Shown here: positions 39,027-47,710 of the stretch, piece after piece
Layout: every line of letters starts with the position of its first letter
Numbering within the stretch: position 1 is the stretch's first letter
Assembly: GCF_009671205.1 (NCBI RefSeq)
Contig: NZ_CP045309.1
Location: 248,001 to 312,000 of the forward strand
Direction of reading: 5' to 3'
Length of the DNA stretch: 64,000 bases
Source of the DNA: Micromonospora terminaliae
GTDB lineage: Bacteria > Actinomycetota > Actinomycetes > Mycobacteriales > Micromonosporaceae
Notes under the pieces: model-generated
Databases searched by the model: none
What the model was told of the DNA's origin: nothing
What the model saw: the letters and a program-made list of their open reading frames with translations, nothing else
Position numbers and translations under genes: made by a program

Positions 39027-40604
39027 GTGGCCACGACGCCCGCGCCGACCGCCGAGCAACCCATGGACGACGACGCCCGACGGCTCGCCGAACTCGGCTA
39101 CAAGCAGGAGCTGCACCGCAAGTGGAGCGGCTTCTCCAACTTCGCCATCTCGTTCTCGATCATCTCGATCCTGGCCGGCTGCTTCACCACGTTCGGCCAG
39201 GCGTGGAACAACGGCGGGCCGGTCGCCATCTCGTGGGGCTGGCCGCTGATCTCGCTGTTCATCCTGATCATCGGCTTCTGCATGGCCGAGCTCGTGTCGG
39301 CCTACCCGACCGCCGGCGGCATCTACTGGTGGGCCGCCACCATGGGGCGGCCGGTGCACGGCTGGTTCACCGGCTGGCTCAACCTCATCGGCCTGGTGGC
39401 CGTGACCGCCTCGGTCGACTACGGCTGCGCCACCTTCCTCAACCTCACCCTGTCGGCGCTCTTCGACGGGTGGGCCGGCACCGCGCACCAGACCTTCGGG
39501 CTGTTCGTGGTGATCCTCGCCCTGCACGGGCTCATCAACATCTACGGGCACCACATCATCGACGTACTCCAGAACGTCTCGGTCTGGTGGCACGTGGCCG
39601 GCGCGGCCGCCGTGGTGCTCATCCTGCTGCTGGTGCCGGACGACCACCAGAGCTTCAAGTTCGTCTTCACCGAGCGGTTCAACAACTCCGGCTTCGGCGA
39701 CGGCGACACCGGTGGGCTCACCTTCTGGTTCTACGTGCTGCCGCTGGGCTTCCTGCTCACCCAGTACACGATCACCGGATTCGACGCCTGCGCGCACGTC
39801 TCGGAGGAGACCCGGGGCGCCTCGAAGGCCGCCGCCCAGGGGCTCTGGCGGTCCATCTTCTACTCCGCGGTGGGCGGCTGGATCCTGCTGCTCGCGTTCC
39901 TCTTCGCGGCCACCGACGTGGACGCCATCAACTCGGCGGGCGGCTTCTCCGGGGCCATCTTCGAGTCCGCGCTGACCCCGTTCTTCTTCAAGGCCGTCAT
40001 CATCATCTCCACCATCGGCCAGTTCTTCTGCGGGATGAGCTGCGTGACCTCGATGTCCCGGATGGCGTACGCGTTCAGCCGCGACCGTGCCGTGCCGGGC
40101 TGGCGGCTCTGGTCCCGGGTGAACCGCAACGGAACCCCGGTCAACGCGATCATCGCGGCCACCCTGGCCGGGCTCGTGCTCACCCTGCCGGCGCTCTACC
40201 AGAAGGCCGGCGTGCCGGTCGCCTTCTACGCGGTGGTCTCGGTCGCCGTGATCGGCCTGTACCTGTCCTTCCTCATCCCGATCTTCCTGCGGCTGCGGAT
40301 GGGGGACCGGTTCGTCCCGGGCCCGTGGACGCTGGGCCGGCGGTACAAGCTGCTCGGCTGGATCGCCGTGATCGAGATCGCGATCATCAGCGTCTACTTC
40401 GTGCTGCCCATCGTGCCGGCCGGCGTGCCGGGCAACGCGGACTTCACCTGGACGGCTGTGAACTACGCCCCGCTCGCCATCGGCGGGGTGCTGCTCGGCG
40501 TGGCCGTCTGGTGGTACGCCTCGGCCCGGAAATGGTTCACCGGCCCCCGCCGTACCGTCGACGTGCCGGAACAGCGCACCGCGCCGGCCGACGAGCCGGC
40601 CTGA
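39027..40604 (+). CDS. APC-family amino acid permease
   Basis: A 525-residue transporter with about twelve helices. It belongs to the amino acid/GABA/choline permease (ACT) branch of the APC superfamily, as shown by ELGYKQELHRKWSGFSNFAISFSIIS, PTAGGIYWWAA and GFDACAHVSEETRGAS. Substrates of the branch include GABA, ethanolamine and basic amino acids. The GTG 39027 start has GAGGAGG 6 nt upstream. Ethanolamine or GABA uptake would connect it to the glnA4 operon at 47.7 kb, but that is only inference. A strong terminator follows. Confidence 0.85.
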   Translation: MATTPAPTAEQPMDDDARRLAELGYKQELHRKWSGFSNFAISFSIISILAGCFTTFGQAWNNGGPVAISWGWPLISLFILIIGFCMAELVSAYPTAGGIYWWAATMGRPVHGWFTGWLNLIGLVAVTASVDYGCATFLNLTLSALFDGWAGTAHQTFGLFVVILALHGLINIYGHHIIDVLQNVSVWWHVAGAAAVVLILLLVPDDHQSFKFVFTERFNNSGFGDGDTGGLTFWFYVLPLGFLLTQYTITGFDACAHVSEETRGASKAAAQGLWRSIFYSAVGGWILLLAFLFAATDVDAINSAGGFSGAIFESALTPFFFKAVIIISTIGQFFCGMSCVTSMSRMAYAFSRDRAVPGWRLWSRVNRNGTPVNAIIAATLAGLVLTLPALYQKAGVPVAFYAVVSVAVIGLYLSFLIPIFLRLRMGDRFVPGPWTLGRRYKLLGWIAVIEIAIISVYFVLPIVPAGVPGNADFTWTAVNYAPLAIGGVLLGVAVWWYASARKWFTGPRRTVDVPEQRTAPADEPA

Positions 40605-40609
40605 TCCCA

Positions 40610-40644
40610 TCTCGCCGGCGCCGGGTCACCCGGCGCCGGCGAGA
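40610..40644. terminator. 35-bp perfect palindrome after the APC permease
   Basis: Two 17-base GC-rich arms flank a single central C (40627), five bp after the stop. This near-loopless design recurs elsewhere in the window. Confidence 0.75.
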
Positions 40645-40694
40645 GGAGCGCCGCGAGTTCGTCCAAGGCCGCCGGCAAGGGAGGGAAAGCGACC

Positions 40695-41411
40695 ATGACC
40701 ACCGTGACAGCCCGTCTGGACCTGGCCATCTTCGACGCGGCCGACATCAACCGGGTCGGTGCGTTCTACGCCGGGCTCACCGGCTGGGACGTCGTCCGCC
40801 GGGACCCCGACCGGTTCGGCCTCCGGGCTCCGGACGGTCAGGAGATCGAGTTTCAGCACGCACCCGACCATGTCGCGCCGCAGTGGCCCGGGCACGAGCA
40901 CCCGCAGCAGTTCCACCTCGATCTGCAGACCGACGATCCCCGGGCGATGACCGAACGGGCGGTCGGCCTCGGCGCCACCCGGCTGGCCGACGGACCCACC
41001 TGGATCACCCTGGCCGACCCGGCGGGCCACCCGTTCGACCTCTGCCGGGCCGACGGGGTGGGCCCGGTGCTGCGGCTGTTCGCGGTGACGATCGACGCAC
41101 CCGACGCGTCGGCCCTGGCCCGTTTCTACGCCGACCTCACCGGCATGGCGGTCACCTACGACGGCCCCGAGGGCGCGCTCGTCGCCGGTGACGGCAGGAG
41201 CCTCATGTTCCAGCAGGTCGACGACTACGAGCCGCCCCGCTGGCCGGATCCCGCGCATCCCCAGCAGGCCCACCTCGACCTCTGGGTCGACGACCTCGAC
41301 GGCGGCGAAGCACGGGCCGTGGCACTGGGTGCGCGTCGGCTGAGCGCCGGCGGCGAACGCTTCAGAGTGTTCACCGACCCGGCCGGCCACCCGTTCTGCC
41401 TCGTCCGGTAG
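40695..41411 (+). CDS. VOC-family protein with two glyoxalase-like domains
   Basis: A 238-residue protein made of two tandem vicinal-oxygen-chelate domains (about 1-118 and 119-238). Each has the beta-alpha-beta-beta-beta pattern, with H-x-DL (QFHLDLQTD, QAHLDLWVD) and a C-terminal DPAGHPFDLC/DPAGHPFCLV motif. The metal ligands H and E are not certain. The family includes resistance proteins, dioxygenases and isomerases; the function here is unknown. The ATG has AGGGAGG upstream. Confidence 0.85.
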   Translation: MTTVTARLDLAIFDAADINRVGAFYAGLTGWDVVRRDPDRFGLRAPDGQEIEFQHAPDHVAPQWPGHEHPQQFHLDLQTDDPRAMTERAVGLGATRLADGPTWITLADPAGHPFDLCRADGVGPVLRLFAVTIDAPDASALARFYADLTGMAVTYDGPEGALVAGDGRSLMFQQVDDYEPPRWPDPAHPQQAHLDLWVDDLDGGEARAVALGARRLSAGGERFRVFTDPAGHPFCLVR

Positions 41412-41579
41412 CGGTCGCGTGGCCCACCCTCGATCGGCGCCACCCTGCCGGACGCGGAGACCCGCCTGGCCCGCGAGCCGAACGTGTGGTGGTGCACGAT
41501 GCGTGGGAATGGCCGAAAGTACGACGGCTCGCGCGCCGGCGTGAACTTGTGGCCGAGGGGCCGGGACGGCCACCCGGGC

Positions 41580-41585
41580 CAGGCT
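41580..41585 (+). promoter_or_regulatory. Leaderless-type -10 for the DUF418 gene
   Basis: CAGGCT is followed by 6 nt and ATG 41592, with no ribosome site. Confidence 0.4.
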
Positions 41586-41591
41586 GTGGGC

Positions 41592-42632
41592 ATGTCACGA
41601 AACGGTGTAAGAGACGCCGACGTCGTCGCCCTCGGCCGGCCACGATCCGCAGAGGCCCCGGCGCGGAAGCGGGTCGTCGAGCTCGACGTGCTCCGGGGCT
41701 TCGCCCTGTGCGGGATCCTGCTGGCGAACGTGAAGCCGATCGCCCACCGCGGCGGCGAACTCGGCACCGCGCAGCTACCGGAGACGACCGCCGCGACAGT
41801 GCTGCACCTGCTGGTCGACCAGCGTTTCTTTCCGATCTTCTCCGTGCTGTTCGGCGTCGGCTTCGCGCTCCTGTTCGAGTCGGCGCGGGCGCGGGCCCGG
41901 CAACCGCGAGTGGTGCTGCTGCGCCGGATGCTGGCGCTGCTGGCCGTGGGCCTCCTCCACTTCCTGGTCCTGTGGAAGGGCGACATCCTCACGGTGTACG
42001 CCGTGCTCGGCCTGTTGGTCCTGCTGCCCTCCACGTGGCTGCCGCGTCGCGTGGTGGCGATCGCCGCCGGGGTGCTCATCGTGGTGTCGGTGGCTCTGTT
42101 CGGCGGCTGGTACTCGTTGGTTCCCGGCCTGTTCCTGCTCGGTTCGGCACTGACCCGGTACGGCGTGGTCGGACGGATCGGTTCGGGTCCGCGTACCACG
42201 GCCCGGTTGGGGCTGGTCTTCGCTCTTGTGGCCGTGCCCGTCGCGGTGCTCCAGTTGCGTGCGGACGGCACCGCGGCGCGGATCGCGTACCCGGCGGCCG
42301 GGCTGCTGACCGCCGGTGCCTACGTGTGCGGGATGGTGCTGCTGCTCAGGACACGGCTGGCCGGGCCGCTGACCACCGTGTTCCGGCCGCTGGGCCGCAT
42401 GGCGCTGACGAACTACCTGACCGCCACGGTGCTCGTGCTCGCGATCTCGGGCGTGGCCGGCGACGCGGACCGCTGGTCGGTCGGCGGGGTGGTCGCGGTC
42501 GCCGCGACGGTCCTCTGTGTGCAGTGGGGGTGGTCGGTAATCTGGCTGCGCCGGTGCCACCAGGGGCCGGTCGAGTGGCTGTGGCGGTGGGTGACGTGGT
42601 GGCAGCGGCCGCCGCTGCGGCGGCCGCGATGA
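41592..42632 (+). CDS. DUF418 membrane protein
   Basis: A 346-residue membrane protein with about eight helices. The opening VVELDVLRGFALCGILLANVKP and the late LGRMALTNYLTATVL match the DUF418 family (YeiB-like), whose biochemical role is unknown. ATG 41592 has a possible leaderless -10 at 41580; in-frame upstream starts exist but code for unlikely sequence. A two-component pair follows after 35 bp and may be co-transcribed. Confidence 0.8.
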   Translation: MSRNGVRDADVVALGRPRSAEAPARKRVVELDVLRGFALCGILLANVKPIAHRGGELGTAQLPETTAATVLHLLVDQRFFPIFSVLFGVGFALLFESARARARQPRVVLLRRMLALLAVGLLHFLVLWKGDILTVYAVLGLLVLLPSTWLPRRVVAIAAGVLIVVSVALFGGWYSLVPGLFLLGSALTRYGVVGRIGSGPRTTARLGLVFALVAVPVAVLQLRADGTAARIAYPAAGLLTAGAYVCGMVLLLRTRLAGPLTTVFRPLGRMALTNYLTATVLVLAISGVAGDADRWSVGGVVAVAATVLCVQWGWSVIWLRRCHQGPVEWLWRWVTWWQRPPLRRPR

Positions 42633-42667
42633 CGAGGCGCTGCCGCGGATCGGGCAGGAGAGGCATC

Positions 42668-43840
42668 ATGGTTCTCGCCGGCGGGCGCATCACCCGGCGC
42701 CGGGCCGGCCTGGCCGGTGTACTGGTCGAGGCCGCGTTCGGGGTGCTGCTCGCCGCCGGCCTCGCCCTCGAGGTGGCGGTGGTGCTGAGTCGCCGCCCGT
42801 CCTGGCCCGTGGGCCTGGCGCTGGTGCTGATCACGGCGGCGGTGTGCGGGGCGGCGCTGCTGCGACGACGGTTTCCCGCGCCGGCGGCGGCTGCGGCCAT
42901 CGTCCTGTGCGGGGTCGCCGAGCTGATCGACTGGCGGACCGGCCGGCAGGGCCAGCCCGCCCCGATCGCCTGCCTGGCGCTCCTCGTGGTGGTCGCCTCC
43001 GCGGTGCGGCATCTGCCCGGGGCGGCGGGTGCCGTCGCGGTGGCCACCGGCTCCGCGGCGGTTGCCGCCGGCACCGTCGAGCGGTACGCGACCTACCTGG
43101 CTCAGGACGTCCCGAACGCGCTGACGGCCACGAAGATCATGGTGGCCGGGTGGGCGGTCGCGGTCAGCGTGGGCCTGTGGCGGCGGGTCGGCGACGCACG
43201 GCGGCGGGCCATGGTCGACGAGGTACGGCGTACCGAACGGCTGGCCCTCGCCCGTGACCTGCACGACGTCGCGGCCCATCACCTGACCGGCCTCATCATC
43301 CAGGCTCAGGTCGCGCAACTCGCCACCGACGCCGACCCGCCCACCGTCCGGGCGACCCTGGCCGAGATCGAGACGGCCGGTGCCGAGGCGCTCGCCTCCG
43401 TGCGACAGGTGGTGCGGCTGCTGCGGGGCGACCAGCCGGAGCTTCCAACCCTGCCGGGTTCGCTGGCCGGGCTGCTGGACCGCTTCGACGGCACCGGCGT
43501 CCGCGCGGCCCTCGACCTGCCCGACGGCCCGCCGCCGGCCGACTGGCCGCCGGAGATCACCGCCGGCATCTACCGGATCGTGCAGGAGGCGTTGACCAAC
43601 GTGGCCCGGCACGCGCGCGACGCACGTACCGTCACCGTGACCCTCGCCCACGCCGGCCGGACCATCCGGTTGTGCGTCGCCGACGACGGACAGCCGGGCC
43701 GCAGCGCCCGCCCCGACGGTCACGGCCTGGTCGGAATGCGCGAGCGAGCCGCCGCTCTCGGCGGTGAGCTGAGCGCCGGTCCGCGCACACCGACCGGGTG
43801 GACGGTCGAGGCCACCATCCCCGCGCCGGGAGGGTCATGA
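42668..43840 (+). CDS. NarL-type sensor histidine kinase
   Basis: A 390-residue kinase with about five N-terminal transmembrane helices (residues 15-165), then a HisKA_3 dimerisation domain with the phospho-acceptor H199 in ARDLHDVAAHHL and an HATPase domain with the N-box (YRIVQEALTNVARHA) and G-box (GHGLVGMRERAAALGG). The signal is unknown; the sensor part is all membrane, with no large extracytoplasmic loop. AGGAGAGG precedes ATG 42668. Its stop overlaps the response regulator start (ATGA). Confidence 0.92.
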   Translation: MVLAGGRITRRRAGLAGVLVEAAFGVLLAAGLALEVAVVLSRRPSWPVGLALVLITAAVCGAALLRRRFPAPAAAAAIVLCGVAELIDWRTGRQGQPAPIACLALLVVVASAVRHLPGAAGAVAVATGSAAVAAGTVERYATYLAQDVPNALTATKIMVAGWAVAVSVGLWRRVGDARRRAMVDEVRRTERLALARDLHDVAAHHLTGLIIQAQVAQLATDADPPTVRATLAEIETAGAEALASVRQVVRLLRGDQPELPTLPGSLAGLLDRFDGTGVRAALDLPDGPPPADWPPEITAGIYRIVQEALTNVARHARDARTVTVTLAHAGRTIRLCVADDGQPGRSARPDGHGLVGMRERAAALGGELSAGPRTPTGWTVEATIPAPGGS

Positions 43841-44493
43841 CCATCCGCGTGCTCGTCGCCGAGGACCAGGCGATCGTCCGCCGCGGCCTTCGGCTGCTGC
43901 TGGAGAGCCAGCCCGACATCACGGTGGTCGGCGAGGCCGCCGACGGGCCGGAGGCGATCAGCCTCGCCCGCGAACTCCGCCCGGACGTCTGCCTCGTGGA
44001 CCTGCAGATGCCGCGGCTGGACGGCCTCGACGTGACCCGCGCGCTCGCCGGGGCCGCCGTCCGCGACCCCCTGCGGGTCGTGATCATCACGACCTTCGAC
44101 CTCGACGAGTACGTCCACGGCGCGCTCCGGGCCGGGGCGGTCGGGTTCATCCTCAAGGACTCGGGACCGGCCCTGCTGGCCGAGGCGGTGCGCGCGGCGC
44201 ACGCCGGCGACGCGATGATCTCGCCGTCGATCACGATGCGGCTGCTGAAGCAGTTCGGGCCGATCGCGGTCCGACCGCCGCGCCGGCCCGCGACACCGCT
44301 GACCGACCGGGAGATCGAGCTGATCAAGCGCCTCGCCCGGGGACGCACCAATCAGGAGATCGCCCAGGAACTGTTCATCTCGGTGAGCACGGTGAAGGCC
44401 CACGTGGCCAACATCCAGGACAAGCTGCAGCTGCGGAACCGTACCGAGATCGCCGCCTGGGCCTGGGAGAGCCGCCTGGTGACGGAGATGTGA
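43837..44493 (+). CDS. NarL/FixJ-family response regulator
   Basis: The 218-residue regulator has an N-terminal receiver domain with Asp55 (CLVDLQMPRLDG) and the K in FILKD, and a C-terminal LuxR-type helix-turn-helix (LTDREIELIKRLARGRTNQEI, ISVSTVKAHVANIQDKL). ATG 43837 overlaps the kinase stop, so the pair is co-translated. Targets cannot be read from sequence; the upstream DUF418 gene is a candidate. Confidence 0.92.
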   Translation: MTIRVLVAEDQAIVRRGLRLLLESQPDITVVGEAADGPEAISLARELRPDVCLVDLQMPRLDGLDVTRALAGAAVRDPLRVVIITTFDLDEYVHGALRAGAVGFILKDSGPALLAEAVRAAHAGDAMISPSITMRLLKQFGPIAVRPPRRPATPLTDREIELIKRLARGRTNQEIAQELFISVSTVKAHVANIQDKLQLRNRTEIAAWAWESRLVTEM

Positions 44494-44494
44494 C

Positions 44495-44509
44495 CGGCCG
44501 TGGCGGCCG
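44495..44509. terminator. Small hairpin between convergent genes
   Basis: CGGCCG pairs with CGGCCG around TGG, in the 24-bp gap between the response regulator and the minus-strand methyltransferase. Weak candidate. Confidence 0.3.
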
Positions 44510-44517
44510 CACCGGGA

Positions 44518-45276
44518 TCAGCTCCGGCGGAGCACCAGCGTCGCGAAGCCCAGAACATCGCGGTACCCGCGCAGCCACTGGTCGCGGTGCTCCCGGGCGA
44601 CGGTCAGCGCCTCGGCGGCGTCCGGATGGCCCGGGTTGTCCAGCGCCCACTCGGTGAGCAAGCCGACCCACGACCACTCGTAGTCGTCCCACTCGGCGGC
44701 GTCGCTCACATGGGCGTACACCGGGGTCCAGCCGGCCTGCTCGGCGGCGTCGACCAGGCCGGCGAGGTCGGTGAACTCGTCCGGCTTCGCGTCGAGCGCG
44801 GCGAGTGCCTCCGGGGTCGGCGGGACCTGCCAGAAAGCCTCGCCGACCAGCAGGATGCCGTCGGCGTTGACGTGCCGGCCGGCCAGCTTCAGCGTCTCGC
44901 CGAACCCGCCGAACGCGTGTGTCGACCCGACGCACAGCACCAGGTCGTAGTCGCCGTCCGGCACGTACGTCCGGGCGTCGCGCTCGTGCAGGGTGAGCCG
45001 GTCGGCGAGGCCGCGTGCCTCGGCGGCGCCGGCGGCGCGTTCGAGGGCGTACGGGCTGACGTCCACGCCGTCCGCGTGCCCGTCCGGGTGGTGAGCCAGG
45101 GCCTGCAGCGCCCAGACGCCCTCGCCGCAGCCGAGGTCGAGGATGCGAGCCGCCGGTTGGCGGCCCGCCCGGCGCAGGAGCCGGTTGACGTTGACGCCGG
45201 AGACCGGGGCCGCGATCGGGTGGTGCGAGTGCGCGATGCTGCTGAGCCGTTGACGATCCACCGCCCGAGTCAACAC
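44518..45276 (-). CDS. Class I SAM-dependent methyltransferase
   Basis: The 252-residue protein has SAM motif I ILDLGCGEGVWALQAL (residues about 44-59), the acidic GVDVSPYALE and DYDLVLCVGSTHAFG. The substrate is not known. The GTG 45276 start is not certain; GTG 45261 is also possible. The neighbouring GrpB gene ends 65 bp upstream on the same strand. Confidence 0.75.
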   Translation of the reverse strand: MLTRAVDRQRLSSIAHSHHPIAAPVSGVNVNRLLRRAGRQPAARILDLGCGEGVWALQALAHHPDGHADGVDVSPYALERAAGAAEARGLADRLTLHERDARTYVPDGDYDLVLCVGSTHAFGGFGETLKLAGRHVNADGILLVGEAFWQVPPTPEALAALDAKPDEFTDLAGLVDAAEQAGWTPVYAHVSDAAEWDDYEWSWVGLLTEWALDNPGHPDAAEALTVAREHRDQWLRGYRDVLGFATLVLRRS

Positions 45277-45341
45277 GAGTCAGGCCGGCGCCCGCACCCG
45301 GGTTGTCGTGCCTCCGTGGTGCCCGATGCGGACGGTGCCGA

Positions 45342-45956
45342 TCATCGGCGTTGTCCGGCGGCCGGCCGGAGTCCCGCTCGCCGCAGGATCTCGATGATCG
45401 AGGTGGCCTTCCGCGCGTTGTACGCCGACATGGACCAGGGACTGTCGGCGGCGGCACGCCGCTTCTCGGCTTCGTAGAACTCAAGGTCGTCCGGGTGTGC
45501 GCGCAACCAGTCGCGGAAGATCAGGTGCCGCAGGTGCTCGTCGCAGTCGGGCCCGAACACGTGCAGGTTCACGGTGTGGCCCTCGTTCCACAGGCAGCGG
45601 TGCTCGTACCAGTCCGGCTCGCGCATGCGCAGCACGTATCCCGCGGCCTCCAGTGCGGGCACGTAGGCGGCCTCGTCGGCCGGATCCGTCACGATCAGGT
45701 CGACGTCGACCCGGTTCTTGGCCGACAACCCCGGCACCGCCGTCGATCCCACATGCTCGACCGCGAGTGCGCGGCCGCCCAGCGCGGCGCCGATCCGGCT
45801 CCGCTCCGCGCGGTACCGGGCCGGCCAGGCCGGGTCGTACGGCGTGATGGTGATCGCCGAGAGCGGAACGTCGATGGGCCGATCTCCGACGGCTCCGGCG
45901 GCGATACGGTCGGGGGTGAGCGCGTTCATCGGGTCCGGCAGTGGCGGCAGGCGCAT
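45342..45956 (-). CDS. GrpB-family (UPF0157) nucleotidyltransferase-like protein
   Basis: A 204-residue GrpB/UPF0157 protein. The nucleotidyltransferase-like core is AVEHVGSTAVPGLSAKNRVDVDLIV near residue 68, with H(C)L(W)NEGHTVNLHVF following. In most members the sequence reads KPIIDI; here KNRVDVDL. The biochemical role is not established. ATG 45956 is leaderless after TAGGTT (45968-45963), 6 nt upstream. It is divergent from the TPR gene at 46052. Confidence 0.85.
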   Translation of the reverse strand: MRLPPLPDPMNALTPDRIAAGAVGDRPIDVPLSAITITPYDPAWPARYRAERSRIGAALGGRALAVEHVGSTAVPGLSAKNRVDVDLIVTDPADEAAYVPALEAAGYVLRMREPDWYEHRCLWNEGHTVNLHVFGPDCDEHLRHLIFRDWLRAHPDDLEFYEAEKRRAAADSPWSMSAYNARKATSIIEILRRAGLRPAAGQRR

Positions 45957-45962
45957 GCGGAG

Positions 45963-46044
45963 AACCTAGGGCACGGATCCGCGACGGTGTGTCCCGCTCA
46001 AGGCGTCTCAGGGGCCGCGAACGTCGGGGGTGGAACCCTAGACT
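45963..46044. promoter_or_regulatory. Back-to-back leaderless promoters of GrpB and TPR genes
   Basis: TAGGTT (minus, 45968-45963) lies 6 nt before ATG 45956, and TAGACT (plus, 46039-46044) lies 7 nt before GTG 46052. The intervening 70 bp hold no obvious operator. Confidence 0.55.
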
Positions 46045-46051
46045 GCGGCTC

Positions 46052-47527
46052 GTGACGACACCCCTCACTCCGGTCGAGCTGGCCTTCGCGCTGTTGCGGG
46101 AGGGCCGGATGGGCGACGCCGAGAACCTCATGACGCGCGAGGTCCAGGCCACCGCGGACCGGCACGGTCCCGGCAGTCCGGAATGGGCCTCGGCCCAGTG
46201 CGACCTCGGCAACGTGCTGCTCAACGCCGATCAGCTCGACCGCGCGGCGGAGTGCTTCCGCCGTGCCGCCGCCGTGCCGCCGCGCGATCACGAGTCCCGC
46301 AAGGACCAGTTGACCTACCGGCTCAACCTGGGCCTGGCGCTCCGCATGGCCGGGCGACTCGACGAGGCCGAGACGGAGCTCCGCCAGGGCGTCCAGGAGC
46401 GGCTCGCCTTCTACGGCCGCGAGCACGCCGGGTACGCGTTCGGCCTCGAACCGCTGGCCGACCTGCTGCGGCAGCGTGGTGACCTGGCAGGTGCCCGGGA
46501 GGTCGTCGAGGAGGCGGTGGCAAATCTGTGGCGCAACGGGCACGAGCGGGTGGCCTCCGCGCTGGCGTTGCGAGCGGCGATCGTGCACGCCGGTGGCACC
46601 CCCGAGCCGCTCTTCGTCGGCCTGCACCAACTGCCCGACGAGGTTGTCGAGCAGATCGGCCAGGTCGTCACCCAGCTGCTGGACCGCGACGATCCGGCGT
46701 CCAAGCCCCTGCTCACCGCCCTGGTCGCGGCCCTGGAGGAGCGGCTCGGTGCCGACCACCAGGCGACGCTCAACGCCCTGTCCGTGCTGGCGAACCTCGG
46801 CCGTGACCTCGGTGACCAGGCCGGTCGGATCGACGCGATCGAGCGCGTGCTCGCCTCGTACGACCGCCAGGGCCGGCAGGAGCAGGCGCTGATGGCGGCG
46901 CTCGGCCTGGCGATGGCTCAGGACGAAGCGGGCGACACCGAGGCGGGGCTGCGCACGTACGCGTCGGCGGCCGTGCGGGCCGAGCGCATCGGTCGTCCGG
47001 AGCTGCGGAGCCAGGTGCTGCGCAACTGGGGTCTCGCGCTGAAGGAGGCCGGCCGGGTGGGCCCGGCGGAGCAACGGCTGACCGAGGCGGTGGAGCAGGC
47101 GCGCCGCGGGGCCGACCACGACATGGTCGGGCGGGCCGGCGTCGCCCTGGGCCTGTTCCTCCAGCACGAGGGACGGCTGTCGGAGGCCCGCACGGTCCTG
47201 GAGGAGGGACTCGCCGTCCTGGACCCCGTACACCCGGACGCGATCGTCGGCCGCAGCCACCTCGGTGCGGTCCTCGACGGCCGCACCTGCGGCTGCGGCG
47301 ACATGCCGGGCACGATCGCGGACGCGTTCCGCGAGTTCGTTCTGACGAGGCTGCCCGCGGACCTGCTCGACCGCCTCGACGTGGCGATCGTGGACGGCGA
47401 CTTCAAGATCGAGGTGGGGCTGCGACGCGAACCGACCGAGGCTGAACTCGAACGGCTCAACCAGGTCTTCCAGACCGCGCACGCCGAGTTCCGCCGCCGG
47501 ATCAGCGAGCCCCACTACGCCCGCTGA
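46052..47527 (+). CDS. Tetratricopeptide-repeat protein
   Basis: A 491-residue protein composed mostly of TPR-like helical pairs from about residue 5 to 410 (for example AECFRRAAAVPPRDH, LNLGLALRMAGRLDEAETEL, AEQRLTEAVEQARRG). A small C-terminal part contains CGCGDMPG near residue 415 and a mixed alpha-beta tail. Partner proteins are unknown. GTG 46052 is chosen from the TAGACT box 7 nt upstream; an open frame continues to 45941 but lacks a promoter-compatible start. A terminator follows, before glnA4. Confidence 0.75.
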   Translation: MTTPLTPVELAFALLREGRMGDAENLMTREVQATADRHGPGSPEWASAQCDLGNVLLNADQLDRAAECFRRAAAVPPRDHESRKDQLTYRLNLGLALRMAGRLDEAETELRQGVQERLAFYGREHAGYAFGLEPLADLLRQRGDLAGAREVVEEAVANLWRNGHERVASALALRAAIVHAGGTPEPLFVGLHQLPDEVVEQIGQVVTQLLDRDDPASKPLLTALVAALEERLGADHQATLNALSVLANLGRDLGDQAGRIDAIERVLASYDRQGRQEQALMAALGLAMAQDEAGDTEAGLRTYASAAVRAERIGRPELRSQVLRNWGLALKEAGRVGPAEQRLTEAVEQARRGADHDMVGRAGVALGLFLQHEGRLSEARTVLEEGLAVLDPVHPDAIVGRSHLGAVLDGRTCGCGDMPGTIADAFREFVLTRLPADLLDRLDVAIVDGDFKIEVGLRREPTEAELERLNQVFQTAHAEFRRRISEPHYAR

Positions 47528-47539
47528 CCGCCCGGGCGC

Positions 47540-47578
47540 CGCGGCAGCCGTTCCGGGCCACCGGCCCGGGTTGCCGCG
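47540..47578 (+). terminator. Hairpin after the TPR gene
   Basis: The inner stem CCGGGCC/GGCCCGG has a 3-nt loop (47553-47569) and an outer CGCGGCA/TGCCGCG pairing with a bulge. Confidence 0.6.
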
Positions 47579-47660
47579 CGCGTCTCCGCTCCGCCAACGA
47601 AGGCCCGACCCGGGTGCCGCCCTCGGCCGATCGCGTTTGCGACGGTGGCCGCAGGGGGCA

Positions 47661-47690
47661 TTGACGGTGATCCGGTTCTGCCAGTAGACC
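47661..47690 (+). promoter_or_regulatory. Sigma70-type promoter for the glnA4 operon
   Basis: TTGACG (47661-47666) and TAGACC (47685-47690) are 18 nt apart, 21 bp before the ATG with its own GGAGG site. This is among the better -35/-10 pairs in the window. Confidence 0.6.
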
Positions 47691-47710
47691 TTGGTGATGG
47701 AGGCGCGCCG